A DNA stretch of 33,049 nucleotides, taken from assembly GCA_946041635.1 (NCBI GenBank), contig CAMGDG010000009.1, positions 1 through 33,049 on the forward strand, given 5' to 3'. Position 1 is the first letter of the stretch; every line of letters starts with the position of its first letter. The position numbers and the translations under genes were made by a program. Positions 25,079 through 32,583 of this stretch are shown here, in pieces. The stretch is from an uncultured Clostridia bacterium (GTDB lineage: Bacteria; Bacillota; Clostridia; Oscillospirales; Acutalibacteraceae). The notes under the pieces were generated by a model. It had not been told where the DNA came from. It saw nothing but the letters and a program-made list of their open reading frames with translations, and ran no database searches.

Positions 25079-25522
25079 TTAGTTTTCTCTTTTTATAATA
25101 AGGGTTGTGCCCTGCACTCCCGTTATTATTACTGTTTCGTCTTTTTCGATTTTTTCACCGTTTTCGGTTACGGCACGCCAATAGACATCGCCTGCCAGCA
25201 CTCTGCCGCCGTGGGAATCGGTATCTTCGGATGTTTTTGCGGTTTTGCCGATAAGGTGTTCTTCCTGCTTTATTTCGTCCTTGTCTTTTTTGATGTACTT
25301 ATTGTAGATTTTACGGAACACTACCATAAATACTGCGCTCAGCACAACAAACAGGGCAATTTGCCACACGAGACTGTGAACAACAAGTGAAAACAGGCAG
25401 GTTATTATTGCCGCAGGTACAAACCAGATTGACACCAGCGCCGTTGTGAGCAGTTCAACTATGAGGAAGAAAACTCCAACCGCAACCCAGGCAATCCATA
25501 AATTTTCCATTATATATTCCAT
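25079..25522 (-). CDS. NfeD-like membrane protein with OB-fold
   Basis: A 147-residue short NfeD. About three membrane helices (residues 7-72) are followed by a C-terminal OB-fold domain (about 90-147) ending in VIITGVQGTTLIIKREN, as in NfeD1b proteins that partner SPFH proteins. There is no N-terminal ClpP-like protease domain. The ATG at 25522 follows AGGAGG by eight bases, preferred over the second methionine four codons later. It starts 20 bases after the DUF1836 gene and precedes the Band-7 gene by 19 bases. Confidence 0.88.
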   Translation of the reverse strand: MEYIMENLWIAWVAVGVFFLIVELLTTALVSIWFVPAAIITCLFSLVVHSLVWQIALFVVLSAVFMVVFRKIYNKYIKKDKDEIKQEEHLIGKTAKTSEDTDSHGGRVLAGDVYWRAVTENGEKIEKDETVIITGVQGTTLIIKREN

Positions 25523-25542
25523 AATTCTTTCCTCCTTTTCCG

Positions 25543-26103
25543 TTACCCTAACTGTGCAAAGGCTTTTTGCGCCAACTCCCTCATCTGTGTTGAAAGTATG
25601 GCGAGCACCATTGCCCGCAAGGCTGTTCGCAATTTCTTTTGGGATATTGCGTCGCTTATTTTCACTTTTTCAAGCTGTGCGTCAATCACCTTATCAAGGT
25701 ACTTCTCATCGGAAACCGAATTTTGCTCGCATATATATATTATGCTGCACAGTATGTTGAAAAGCTCTCTGTCGGGTAAAATATCGTCTGAGCGGTCCTC
25801 CACCGAGCCGTTGATATAACTCATCAGAAACGCTATTTGTTCCATTTGCATTGAACCTCGCATCATATTGATAAGTATAATGCGCATCAACTGTTCTTCG
25901 CCGTAGCGTTTTCCTTCGGGATTTTTCACCCAGCCACGCTTTACCCAATTTTGAATTGTTGACGCTTCAAGCCCTGTCAGCGACCTTACCTGCGCCAAGG
26001 TAAGCCCTTTTGTCACAGTCAGCAGCGGCGCTATAACGGAGTAGCAATCCTCTGCCGCCGAGCTGTTAAATCTCAATACTGTTCCGGGTATATATTCCGG
26101 CAT
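25543..26103 (-). CDS. DUF1836 protein, MerR-like DNA-binding regulator candidate
   Basis: A 186-residue protein of the DUF1836 family. The central segment (LTLAQVRSLTGLEASTIQNWVKRGWV...RYGEEQLMRIILINMMR) looks like a MerR-type winged helix-turn-helix followed by a helical C-terminal region. The ATG at 26101-26103 is seven bases after AGGAGG; a GTG two codons earlier lies too close to that site. It leads a cluster with nfeD and band7 genes (20-base gap), and its promoter is overlaid by two abutting palindromes, so autoregulation of the cluster is a reasonable inference. The effector is unknown. Confidence 0.82.
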   Translation of the reverse strand: MPEYIPGTVLRFNSSAAEDCYSVIAPLLTVTKGLTLAQVRSLTGLEASTIQNWVKRGWVKNPEGKRYGEEQLMRIILINMMRGSMQMEQIAFLMSYINGSVEDRSDDILPDRELFNILCSIIYICEQNSVSDEKYLDKVIDAQLEKVKISDAISQKKLRTALRAMVLAILSTQMRELAQKAFAQLG

Positions 26104-26129
26104 CAACACCCCTCCTCTCTTGACTGTAC

Positions 26130-26159
26130 TGTGATTATATCACAGGTTCATATGAACCT
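26130..26159. promoter_or_regulatory. Twin palindromic operator over the DUF1836 promoter
   Basis: A perfect 16-bp palindrome AGGTTCATATGAACCT (26144-26159) fills the spacer and touches the -35 box. Directly next to it TGTGAT-TAT-ATCACA (26130-26144) covers the -10 box. The two share base 26144. This is a very likely repressor site. Confidence 0.75.
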
Positions 26160-26162
26160 CAA
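26134..26162 (-). promoter_or_regulatory. Promoter of the DUF1836-nfeD-band7 cluster
   Basis: Minus-strand TTGAGG (26157-26162), 17-base spacer, consensus TATAAT (26134-26139). Confidence 0.8.
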
Positions 26163-26269
26163 ATACGATTTTATAACTTTTAAAGTCATTTTCCGCCGTT
26201 TTTTTAACGGAAGATATGTTTTTCTCGTTTTTTCATAATTTTTCGCTTATTTTTATCCTTTTTTTGCGT

Positions 26270-26293
26270 AAAAAAGCCCCCAAAAGGGGGCTT
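26270..26293 (-). terminator. Intrinsic terminator of the diguanylate cyclase gene
   Basis: An 8-bp stem AAGCCCCC/GGGGGCTT (26274-26281 with 26286-26293, loop aaaa on +), followed by six T on the minus strand. Confidence 0.9.
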
Positions 26294-26303
26294 GCGAAAA
26301 ATT

Positions 26304-27485
26304 TTATTTTCCCTGCGGTGTAAAAATCATGTCACGGTAAGAAACGCAGTTCTTCCCGCTGTTTTTGGCATTGTAAAGCTGACGATCCGCCTTGTCAATC
26401 CGCTCTTTTATATCGCTGTTATCGTATTTTGACGAAAAAACGCCCACACTTACCGTAACGCTCTCGTCAATATCTTCAATTTTCAGCTTGCTTATCTTGA
26501 ATAAAACATTTTGCAAATGGGTTATCAATCTTCCCATATCTCTTTGCGCCGTTACAATCAAAAATTCCTCGCCGCCGTAGCGCACGCACAAATCAGTTGG
26601 GCGAGAAAAGTCCTTTTTTAAGCATGCCGCAACATCTCTCAGGCATGAATCGCCCTTTAAATGGCCGTAAGTATCGTTAAATCTTTTGAAATTGTCAATA
26701 TCTATCATGATAATGCACAAATCGTAACCGTTATTGTTACAGAACTCCGTGAGGGGTACAAAGCGGCTCAAAAATCCCCGCCTGTTCATAAAGCCCGTGA
26801 GCAAATCACCGTTGGCTGAAAATTCAAGATTTTTCGTAGTGAGTTTATCGGAAATATAAAAGAAAAACCTTACACAAGAGAAGAAGATTCCCGCCGCTGT
26901 AACCGCCGCACACACTGCAATACTGCCAATTGAAGAACCAACATAAATCATCGTCCAAAGCTGAGCCGCCATAGCCGCAGCAAACACAAGTGTTTTCGGC
27001 AACGGCTCTAATATGGGCAAAACCGTGAACACAATTATAAAGGTAATATAGTTATTAACCGTGCCTCGGTCAAAAAGCTCCATTAAGGAGAAGGACATTG
27101 CCTCGGCAGTATAAAAAAGCCAGTACAGGGTGTATATAAAACGCCGTTTCTTTGCGGAGGTGCTTTTTTTCAGCCCCGAATTTATATAGAATATGAAAAA
27201 TACGGAAATAACGCAGAAAATTATACAGGAAATCAGAAATTTCATGCCGTAATCAAACTTTATCTTTGCCCAAAGCGCCCAAAGCATACCGCAGACTTCA
27301 ACCAAAAACAAAAGCAGGGACGCAGGTATAATTCTGATAAAATTAGTATGCACTCTGTCGGCTTCTATTTCACGGAAAATAATATTGTCGCCGTTTCTGC
27401 CTTTTCTTGCGGCGATAAAATCCCTGCTTTTTCTTAAATATTTAATACGGGTTTCACTTATTTCTTTTGAAATATTATTAAGCAC
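26304..27485 (-). CDS. Membrane diguanylate cyclase (GGDEF) with I-site
   Basis: Makes the second messenger c-di-GMP from two GTP. The 393 residues comprise a cytoplasmic N-terminus, about six membrane helices (roughly 50-205) that could form a sensory module I cannot name, and a C-terminal GGDEF domain. The active-site loop is GGEEF (304-308) and the allosteric I-site RPTD lies exactly five residues before it (295-298), implying product inhibition. DIDNFKRFNDTYGHLKGDSCL carries the metal and guanine contacts. Start is GTG at 27483-27485 with GGAG eight bases upstream. Monocistronic, with its own promoter and terminator. No EAL or HD-GYP gene is in the window. Confidence 0.92.
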   Translation of the reverse strand: MLNNISKEISETRIKYLRKSRDFIAARKGRNGDNIIFREIEADRVHTNFIRIIPASLLLFLVEVCGMLWALWAKIKFDYGMKFLISCIIFCVISVFFIFYINSGLKKSTSAKKRRFIYTLYWLFYTAEAMSFSLMELFDRGTVNNYITFIIVFTVLPILEPLPKTLVFAAAMAAQLWTMIYVGSSIGSIAVCAAVTAAGIFFSCVRFFFYISDKLTTKNLEFSANGDLLTGFMNRRGFLSRFVPLTEFCNNNGYDLCIIMIDIDNFKRFNDTYGHLKGDSCLRDVAACLKKDFSRPTDLCVRYGGEEFLIVTAQRDMGRLITHLQNVLFKISKLKIEDIDESVTVSVGVFSSKYDNSDIKERIDKADRQLYNAKNSGKNCVSYRDMIFTPQGK

Positions 27486-27520
27486 GGGTTCAACTCCATC
27501 TTATGTTTATTGCTACATTT

Positions 27521-27549
27521 ATTTTACCACGGTACGGTTTTTTTCGCAA
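27521..27549 (-). promoter_or_regulatory. Promoter of the diguanylate cyclase gene
   Basis: Minus-strand TTGCGA (27544-27549), 17-base spacer, TAAAAT (27521-27526) with an extended TG one base before it. Confidence 0.75.
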
Positions 27550-27573
27550 CCGCCCAAAATATCTTTTTTCTTT

Positions 27574-27604
27574 TTGTAACAAACACCGCCCATATTCATA
27601 CAAT
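27574..27604 (+). promoter_or_regulatory. Putative promoter of the cysteine-rich gene, sporulation-sigma-like
   Basis: CATACAAT (27597-27604) equals the sigma-E -10 consensus and is near the sigma-K form CATANNNTA; an AC pair stands 16 bases before it (27579-27580), the sigma-K -35 spacing. Read as sigma-A it would be TTGTAA-19-TACAAT, a poor spacing. Confidence 0.5.
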
Positions 27605-27643
27605 GGTACTGTCAGTTGATAATTTTTAACGGGAGGAATAACA

Positions 27644-28495
27644 ATGTCAGAAACAAGAAACTGCATTACCCATGAAAAAATGCCGTCAAAAATAAAAGAA
27701 GCCGTTTGCATTGATACAAACCGTGTTTACGATTCCTGCGCCGATAAGGACTGCCTTGAAGACCTGCGTGTGTATTTTACAGATTCGGCACAGTGTATCA
27801 TTGACAGAGCAACAAATATTCGGTGCAGAGGAAGCGAAGTACTTAACGCATTTATCGAGGTGGAAAAAGTCCCCTTTAACAGAGGCTTTTACTCCGTCGA
27901 TATTACCTACTTTTTCAAGGTTTGCCTTGATGTGTTCTGCGGTCCTGCAAATCCCCCCACAACGGTAGAGGGGCTTGCAACATTCTCAAAGAAATGTATC
28001 CTCTACGGCTCGGAGGGCAATGTTAAGGTATTTTCATCGGAATTTTCATGCGATGAAATCGACCGCCAGCTTGATATGGTCAGCACAAATCCCAAGGCAA
28101 AGGTGCAAACCGTTGACCCCATTTGCCTTGAAGCGAAGCTTTGCCGCCCCCATGACTGCTGCAATATGTCCGACTACTGCTGCAAGCCCTCACGAATTCC
28201 CCGCTCTGTATGCCGCTGCTTTGACGGAGATTTTGACTGCTGTGACCGTGAGCCCGAAAAAGCCGTTACAGTCACTCTGGGAATTTTCACAATCGTACAG
28301 TTGGAACGGGATGTTCAGATGCTCATTCCCGCATACGATTTCTGCATACCAAACAAGGAGTGTAAGTGCGAAACAGACAATCCCTGCGACGCTTTCCGCA
28401 AGATTCAGTTCCCGGTGGATGAGTTTTTCCCACCCAAGGAGGGCTGTCTTAAAGACTGCTTCCCCACTAACAATACCTGCGGCTGCGGTGAATAA
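27644..28495 (+). CDS. Cysteine-rich protein of unknown function
   Basis: A 283-residue protein with about 28 cysteines, roughly one in ten residues. They are concentrated in the C-terminal half as CC pairs and CxC units (CRPHDCCNMSDYCC, CRCFDGDFDCC, CKC, CGCG). There is no signal peptide or membrane helix, so it is made in the cytoplasm. The N-terminal half has a regular beta-like character (SVDITYFFKVCLDVF). ATG follows GGGAGG by seven bases. Monocistronic, with a terminator. The cysteine content and a sigma-E/K-like promoter suggest a cross-linked spore-coat or exosporium protein; metal binding is the alternative. Both are inference, and no named coat family is recognised. Confidence 0.75.
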   Translation: MSETRNCITHEKMPSKIKEAVCIDTNRVYDSCADKDCLEDLRVYFTDSAQCIIDRATNIRCRGSEVLNAFIEVEKVPFNRGFYSVDITYFFKVCLDVFCGPANPPTTVEGLATFSKKCILYGSEGNVKVFSSEFSCDEIDRQLDMVSTNPKAKVQTVDPICLEAKLCRPHDCCNMSDYCCKPSRIPRSVCRCFDGDFDCCDREPEKAVTVTLGIFTIVQLERDVQMLIPAYDFCIPNKECKCETDNPCDAFRKIQFPVDEFFPPKEGCLKDCFPTNNTCGCGE

Positions 28496-28507
28496 CAGCA
28501 TAAATTT

Positions 28508-28546
28508 AAGCCGCTCCGAGGGGTTTTTCCCTTGGGGCGGCTTTTC
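28508..28546 (+). terminator. Terminator between the cysteine-rich gene and glgP
   Basis: A 15-bp stem with two wobbles (28508-28522 with 28529-28543, loop gttttt) followed by a short T-rich stretch on the + strand. It may act in both directions. Confidence 0.85.
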
Positions 28547-28557
28547 TGATTCTTTAA

Positions 28558-30972
28558 TTATTTCTCAAATACGGATTTTGTATGCCAGATATTCTCTGCA
28601 TACTCATTTATTGCACGGTCGGCGGCAAAACGGCCTGCGCCTGAAATGTTCATAAGGGACATTCTGTTCCAATTATCTCTGTCAAGATAATCCTTTGCAA
28701 TTCTCTGCTGAGTGTTTCTGTAATCCTCAAAATCAGCCAGAACCATATAAGGGTCGTGGTGGATTATTGACGATGTAACTTCGTGGAAGAACTTTCCGCC
28801 GATACCCTTCTGATTTGCAAAGTCAAGAATCTTATGAATTTCTGCGTTGTTGTTGTAGTAACTCTGGGGATCGTAGCCTCTCTTTTTGAGTTGTTCAACC
28901 TCGGGAGTGCTCATACCGAAGATATAAATATTATCCTTACCTACTGCGTCGAAAATCTCAACATTTGCGCCGTCCATTGTGCCGAGGGTAACGGCGCCGT
29001 TAAGCATAAGCTTCATATTACCCGTACCGCTTGCCTCTGTTCCCGCAAGGGAAATCTGCTCGGAAATATCCGCTGAGGGCATAAGCTTTTCGGCAAGTGT
29101 TACATTGTAATCTTCAACATAAACAACTTTAAGTCTGCCCTTAACATCGGGGTCGTTATTTATCACATCGGCAAGGGCGCAGATAAAGGAGATAATCTTT
29201 TTGGCAACGAAATAACCCGAAGCCGCCTTTGCGCCGAAAATATAGGTGTGGGGAATAAACTCACCGTTGGGATTTTCTTTAATTGCAAGGTATTCGGAAA
29301 GAATATTGAGTGCGTTAAGGTGCTGACGCTTATACTCGTGAAGTCTTTTTACCTGAACATCAAAAATTGAATCGGGGTCAAGCTCTACGCCGTTGTGCTT
29401 CAACACATATTTTGCAAATTCTTCTTTGTTTGCACGCTTAATCTTGCCTAACTCTTCCAAAACAGCCTTGTCGTCCTTATACTTTCTCAAATCAAGGAGC
29501 GTATCCGCATTTTTAACATAGCCGTCACCGATAAGCTCCGTAAGAAGTGCGGAAAGCTTGGGGTTTGACTGACAAAGCCAGCGGCGGTGTGCAATACCGT
29601 TTGTAACATTTGTAAACTTGTTGGGTGTGAGGGCATAGAAATCGGAGAATACCGTATCTTTAAGAATATCGCTGTGGAGAGCGGAAACACCGTTTACGCA
29701 ATGTGAGCCTGCAACGCAAAGGTTTGCCATTCTCACAACGCCGTTTGAAATAATCGCCATTCTCTCAACTGTGTCGGCATTGCCTGTTCCCTGCCATACA
29801 AATGAACGGAAGCGGTTGTCAATTTCCTTTGTGATTTGCCAGATTCTGGGCATAAGTCTTTTGTAAAGGTCCTCGGGCCAACATTCGAGCGCCTCTTTCA
29901 TAACCGTGTGGTTTGTATATGCCACGGTATTTGTAACAATGTTCCATGCGTCGTCCCAGCCGTAGCCGCACTCGTCAAGAAGAATACGCATAAGCTCGGG
30001 GATAGCCATTGTGGGGTGAGTATCGTTAATATGGATTGCAACCTTTTGCGCAAAGTTATCCATTGTGCCGAATTCACGGAGATGGTGCTGAACAATATCC
30101 TGAATTGAGGCGGAAACAAGGAAATACTGCTGACGAAGTCTTAATGACTTGCCCTCGGGGTGATTATCGGCAGGATAAAGCACCTTGCTTATAACCTCTG
30201 CCATGGCGTTGCGCTCCATAGCACGCATATAGTCACCCTGATTAAAGAGCGTCATATCAAGACCGGGAGCCTTTGCCGACCACAGACGAAGCACGGAAAC
30301 ACCCTTGCCGTCCTTACCCGCAACATGCATATCATAGGGGATAGCCTGAATTGTGCTTGCGTTTTCAAGCTCAACATGGTGGTAGGGTCCCTCCCATGTA
30401 TCTTTTACATTACCTTCAAACTTTACCTCGAAGGCGCTTTCTTCATGGGGAACTAACCATACCTCGCCGCCGGGGAGCCAGAAATCGGGAAGCTCTGTCT
30501 GCCAGCCGTCAACGATTTTCTGCTTGAAAATACCGTATTCATAAAGAATGGAATAACCCTTTGCCACATAGCCCTGAGTTGCAAGGCCGTCAAGATAACA
30601 GGCGGCAAGACGGCCCAGACCGCCGTTGCCGAGGCCTGCGTCGGGCTCACAGTCATAAATACTTTCCATCTTTACGCCGTAATCCTTTAAAACGCTTTCA
30701 AAAACGCTTGTGAGATTAAGGTTATAAAGGTTATTTTTAAGGGAGCGTCCCATAAGGAACTCCATGCAGAGATAATAAACTCTCTTTGTTCCCTTTTGAG
30801 AGCCTTTTTTTGAAAATTCTGCTCTGCCTTGGCTCATCATATCTCTGACTATAAGCGAAATAGCCTTATAGAACTGCTCATTGGTAGCCTCCTTGGGGCT
30901 TACGCCTATAAAGTGGGAAAGCTTTGACTCCACAAGCTCCTTTGCTTGCTTCTTTGTAAGCGAATAATTCAT
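28558..30972 (-). CDS. glgP: Glycogen/maltodextrin phosphorylase
   Basis: Releases glucose-1-phosphate from alpha-1,4-glucans with inorganic phosphate. The 804 residues are full length. The PLP cofactor lysine is K654 in EASGTGNMKLMLNGA. Other family blocks are CEPDAGLGNGGLGRLAACYLDGLA, YEYGIFKQKIVDGWQ, HINDTHPTMAIPELMR and NGIAHRRWL. ATG follows GGAGG by six bases. It has its own promoter and no other glg gene is adjacent, so it is a separate unit. Its product can feed glycolysis or galU-dependent UDP-glucose synthesis. Confidence 0.97.
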   Translation of the reverse strand: MNYSLTKKQAKELVESKLSHFIGVSPKEATNEQFYKAISLIVRDMMSQGRAEFSKKGSQKGTKRVYYLCMEFLMGRSLKNNLYNLNLTSVFESVLKDYGVKMESIYDCEPDAGLGNGGLGRLAACYLDGLATQGYVAKGYSILYEYGIFKQKIVDGWQTELPDFWLPGGEVWLVPHEESAFEVKFEGNVKDTWEGPYHHVELENASTIQAIPYDMHVAGKDGKGVSVLRLWSAKAPGLDMTLFNQGDYMRAMERNAMAEVISKVLYPADNHPEGKSLRLRQQYFLVSASIQDIVQHHLREFGTMDNFAQKVAIHINDTHPTMAIPELMRILLDECGYGWDDAWNIVTNTVAYTNHTVMKEALECWPEDLYKRLMPRIWQITKEIDNRFRSFVWQGTGNADTVERMAIISNGVVRMANLCVAGSHCVNGVSALHSDILKDTVFSDFYALTPNKFTNVTNGIAHRRWLCQSNPKLSALLTELIGDGYVKNADTLLDLRKYKDDKAVLEELGKIKRANKEEFAKYVLKHNGVELDPDSIFDVQVKRLHEYKRQHLNALNILSEYLAIKENPNGEFIPHTYIFGAKAASGYFVAKKIISFICALADVINNDPDVKGRLKVVYVEDYNVTLAEKLMPSADISEQISLAGTEASGTGNMKLMLNGAVTLGTMDGANVEIFDAVGKDNIYIFGMSTPEVEQLKKRGYDPQSYYNNNAEIHKILDFANQKGIGGKFFHEVTSSIIHHDPYMVLADFEDYRNTQQRIAKDYLDRDNWNRMSLMNISGAGRFAADRAINEYAENIWHTKSVFEK

Positions 30973-31027
30973 ACAAATCCTCCAAAAAAATTTATAAAAA
31001 GCATTAAAAATTAAAGTCTGTTTGTTT

Positions 31028-31056
31028 ATTTTACACTAAAATACAGCTTTTTTCAA
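31028..31056 (-). promoter_or_regulatory. Promoter of glgP
   Basis: Minus-strand TTGAAA (31051-31056), 17-base spacer, TAAAAT (31028-31033). Confidence 0.78.
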
Positions 31057-31137
31057 CTGTAATAAAGAAATTTTTAAAAAATGTATTTCTTTCCTATATA
31101 ACATATGTCTGTTTTTCTTTATTTTGGGAGGTTTTAC

Positions 31138-31169
31138 AAAAAATCGGCAGGTAAACTACCTGCCGATTT
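31138..31169 (-). terminator. Terminator of the lipoprotein gene
   Basis: A perfect 13-bp stem (31141-31153 with 31157-31169, loop aac) ending in six T on the minus strand. Confidence 0.9.
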
Positions 31170-31183
31170 ATATGCTGCTTATT

Positions 31184-32173
31184 TTATGCGTAATTCTGAT
31201 AACCGGCCTTTACCCAGATAATTCTGAAAGTATTTCCGTTTCTTATGTAGAAATCGCTTCCCGTACTGTTTTTACCTGTGTATTGCTTAAAGGCGTTAAG
31301 GTTGCCGTTTTTATCGGTAACGGCTTTAAGGCCTTTTTCAATACCGTTTGCCATAGCGGTATCCTTTGCATTAAGTGTCATTTCCATTACGCAAACCTTG
31401 GGATCGCAATATCCGAACTGGAAGCCCGTAAGCCACCAATGCTCCTGGAGTTTGCGCTCAAACGCAGGGGCTTTTCTGTTGAAATCGCCTACGGATTTAT
31501 AAAACTTAAAATGCATTTCAAGCAGGTTTTCGTCAGAAGCGCACTCATAGAATTCAGACGAGGTATCGTTGGGGTTCTTTGTGTAAACGCCCATCTCGCC
31601 GCCTGCAAGAACACCGTACTGACCTTTCCAGCACTGAATTCTCCAAAGCAAGCCCTGGTAAACAAAATCAACCTTTATTGTGGTGTATCTCATATTGGCA
31701 TAAACTGCCGCCTCGTCATATGCGTCGCCGAAGCCGAAATGGCGCTGCCATGGATTAAGCGTTGAATAGAAAATGCCCTGCTCCTCATCATATTCATAGC
31801 CCAAGGCTTTAACTGTTCTGATAACATCCTCTGTTGTGAGCTGTGTTGAAGTAGCGTTCTGATTTCCGCCGGAGGTATTTCCGCCCGAGGTGTTGCCGCC
31901 GGAGGTGTTTCCGCCGGAAGTATTGCCGCCGGTAGGAGCTTCCGCAGCGGTAGTGCTTTCGTCACCGGAAGAAGGCTCGGTGCTTTCGGGGTCTTCAAGG
32001 AGCAACTCATCAAAATCTATTAAATCGCCGGTGTCGCCGGGACCCTCAACAGAATCGGGCTTTGTAACTTCGGGAGTTTTTTCTCCGCCGCCCTTTCCGC
32101 AAGCGGCAAGGCAGGTACACATCAAAACAACGGCAGTAATCCCCGCAATAATTCTCAAAATTCTTAATTTCAT
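31184..32173 (-). CDS. Lipoprotein with GGNTS repeat linker
   Basis: A 329-residue surface lipoprotein of unknown function. The signal peptide (MKLRILRIIAGITAVVLMC) ends in the lipobox LAAC with the acylated Cys at 25. An acidic Ser/Thr/Glu linker follows, then GGNTS repeated four times plus GGN (about residues 82-104), and a globular C-terminal domain of about 210 residues with aromatic-rich segments (WQRHFGFGDAYDE, FVYQGLLWRIQCWKGQYGVLAGGEMGVYTKN). I place the start at the ATG 32171-32173, seven bases after GGAGGG; an earlier in-frame ATG (32203) gives a poor signal peptide. Single gene with its own promoter and terminator. Confidence 0.85.
   Translation of the reverse strand: MKLRILRIIAGITAVVLMCTCLAACGKGGGEKTPEVTKPDSVEGPGDTGDLIDFDELLLEDPESTEPSSGDESTTAAEAPTGGNTSGGNTSGGNTSGGNTSGGNQNATSTQLTTEDVIRTVKALGYEYDEEQGIFYSTLNPWQRHFGFGDAYDEAAVYANMRYTTIKVDFVYQGLLWRIQCWKGQYGVLAGGEMGVYTKNPNDTSSEFYECASDENLLEMHFKFYKSVGDFNRKAPAFERKLQEHWWLTGFQFGYCDPKVCVMEMTLNAKDTAMANGIEKGLKAVTDKNGNLNAFKQYTGKNSTGSDFYIRNGNTFRIIWVKAGYQNYA
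31862..31930 (-). repeat. 15-bp in-frame tandem repeat coding GGNTS
   Basis: Sixty-nine bases encode GGNTS x4 plus GGN with small synonymous differences between units. It forms a flexible linker in the lipoprotein and is a possible variable-number site. Confidence 0.85.
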
Positions 32174-32220
32174 CTTTTTCCCTCCAAGACTTTCAAAAGA
32201 CAAATTAGTTTGTATATTAT

Positions 32221-32249
32221 ATTATGACATAATCTCAACACAATGTCAA
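32221..32249 (-). promoter_or_regulatory. Promoter of the lipoprotein gene
   Basis: Minus-strand consensus TTGACA (32244-32249), 17-base spacer, CATAAT (32221-32226). Confidence 0.8.
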
Positions 32250-32345
32250 ATAAAAATACTTGCGCCGATACTCTATGCTTTATATAATTTTATGCCTGTT
32301 TATTTCCGCAAACGAGCAAAAACCGTGCATATTGTGATGTGGGTA

Positions 32346-32360
32346 GCGTCCCCTACAAGG
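32346..32360 (-). repeat. Partial repeat unit D1
   Basis: gcgtcccctacaagg equals the head and first stem bases of the GACGATG-type unit in minus orientation; the rest is missing. Confidence 0.5.
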
Positions 32361-32381
32361 CAACTATAATTTTTTGCGAAC

Positions 32382-32456
32382 TTGTAGGGGCGGGTCTCTG
32401 TGCCCGCCCGATAGTTTTACTGTAATTTGGCGGCGGGAGCAAGCTCCCGCCCTACC
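32382..32456 (+). repeat. Composite inverted repeat element D2 (GCGGG stems)
   Basis: TTGTAGGGGCGGG at the left and CCCGCCCTACC at the right, two internal hairpins and an AT-rich middle. It aligns with C2 along its whole length; the right hairpin shows a paired change (GGGAGC/GCTCCC versus GGGGGC/GCCCCC). Confidence 0.8.
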
Positions 32457-32491
32457 CGGATATAATTGGTTTTGGGTTGATTTTACGGTTA

Positions 32492-32504
32492 TTTGTAGAG
32501 GACG
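32492..32504 (+). repeat. Head remnant D3
   Basis: TTTGTAGAGGACG resembles the head of the GACGATG-type unit but lacks the rest of the stem-loop. Confidence 0.35.
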
Positions 32505-32533
32505 AAAAAAATTGCCCCCTCGAAAGAGGGGGC
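32504..32533 (-). terminator. Terminator of the dockerin gene
   Basis: A perfect 8-bp stem GCCCCCTC-gaaa-GAGGGGGC (32514-32521, 32526-32533), followed on the minus strand by AATTTTTTT. Confidence 0.88.
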
Positions 32534-32583
32534 GATAAATTTTTGCGCTTGTTTTTTTGCGATTGTTTTTTGCGATTATTTAA

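Larger units (their letters stand above)
32174..32583. other. 410-base intergenic region with promoter, repeat island and terminator
   Basis: No gene is supported. From the left it holds the lipoprotein promoter (32221-32249), an AT-rich stretch, repeat units D1, D2 and the D3 remnant (32346-32504), and the terminator of the dockerin gene (32504-32533). Confidence 0.7.

Noticed and set aside
23012-26103. A defence island made of the orphan membrane protein, Band-7, NfeD and DUF1836
   Set aside because: SPFH-NfeD pairs are ordinary housekeeping in Clostridia, and no nuclease, NTPase or toxin motif is seen in the orphan protein.
27975-28655. 226-codon frame overlapping the cysteine-rich gene
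   Set aside because: Shifted frame of the same strand that crosses the terminator into the glgP 3' end; the 27644 frame has the good ribosome site.
31124-31765. Open frame of 213 codons on + opposite the lipoprotein
   Set aside because: It runs through the lipoprotein terminator and is antisense to a gene with signal peptide, lipobox, promoter and terminator.
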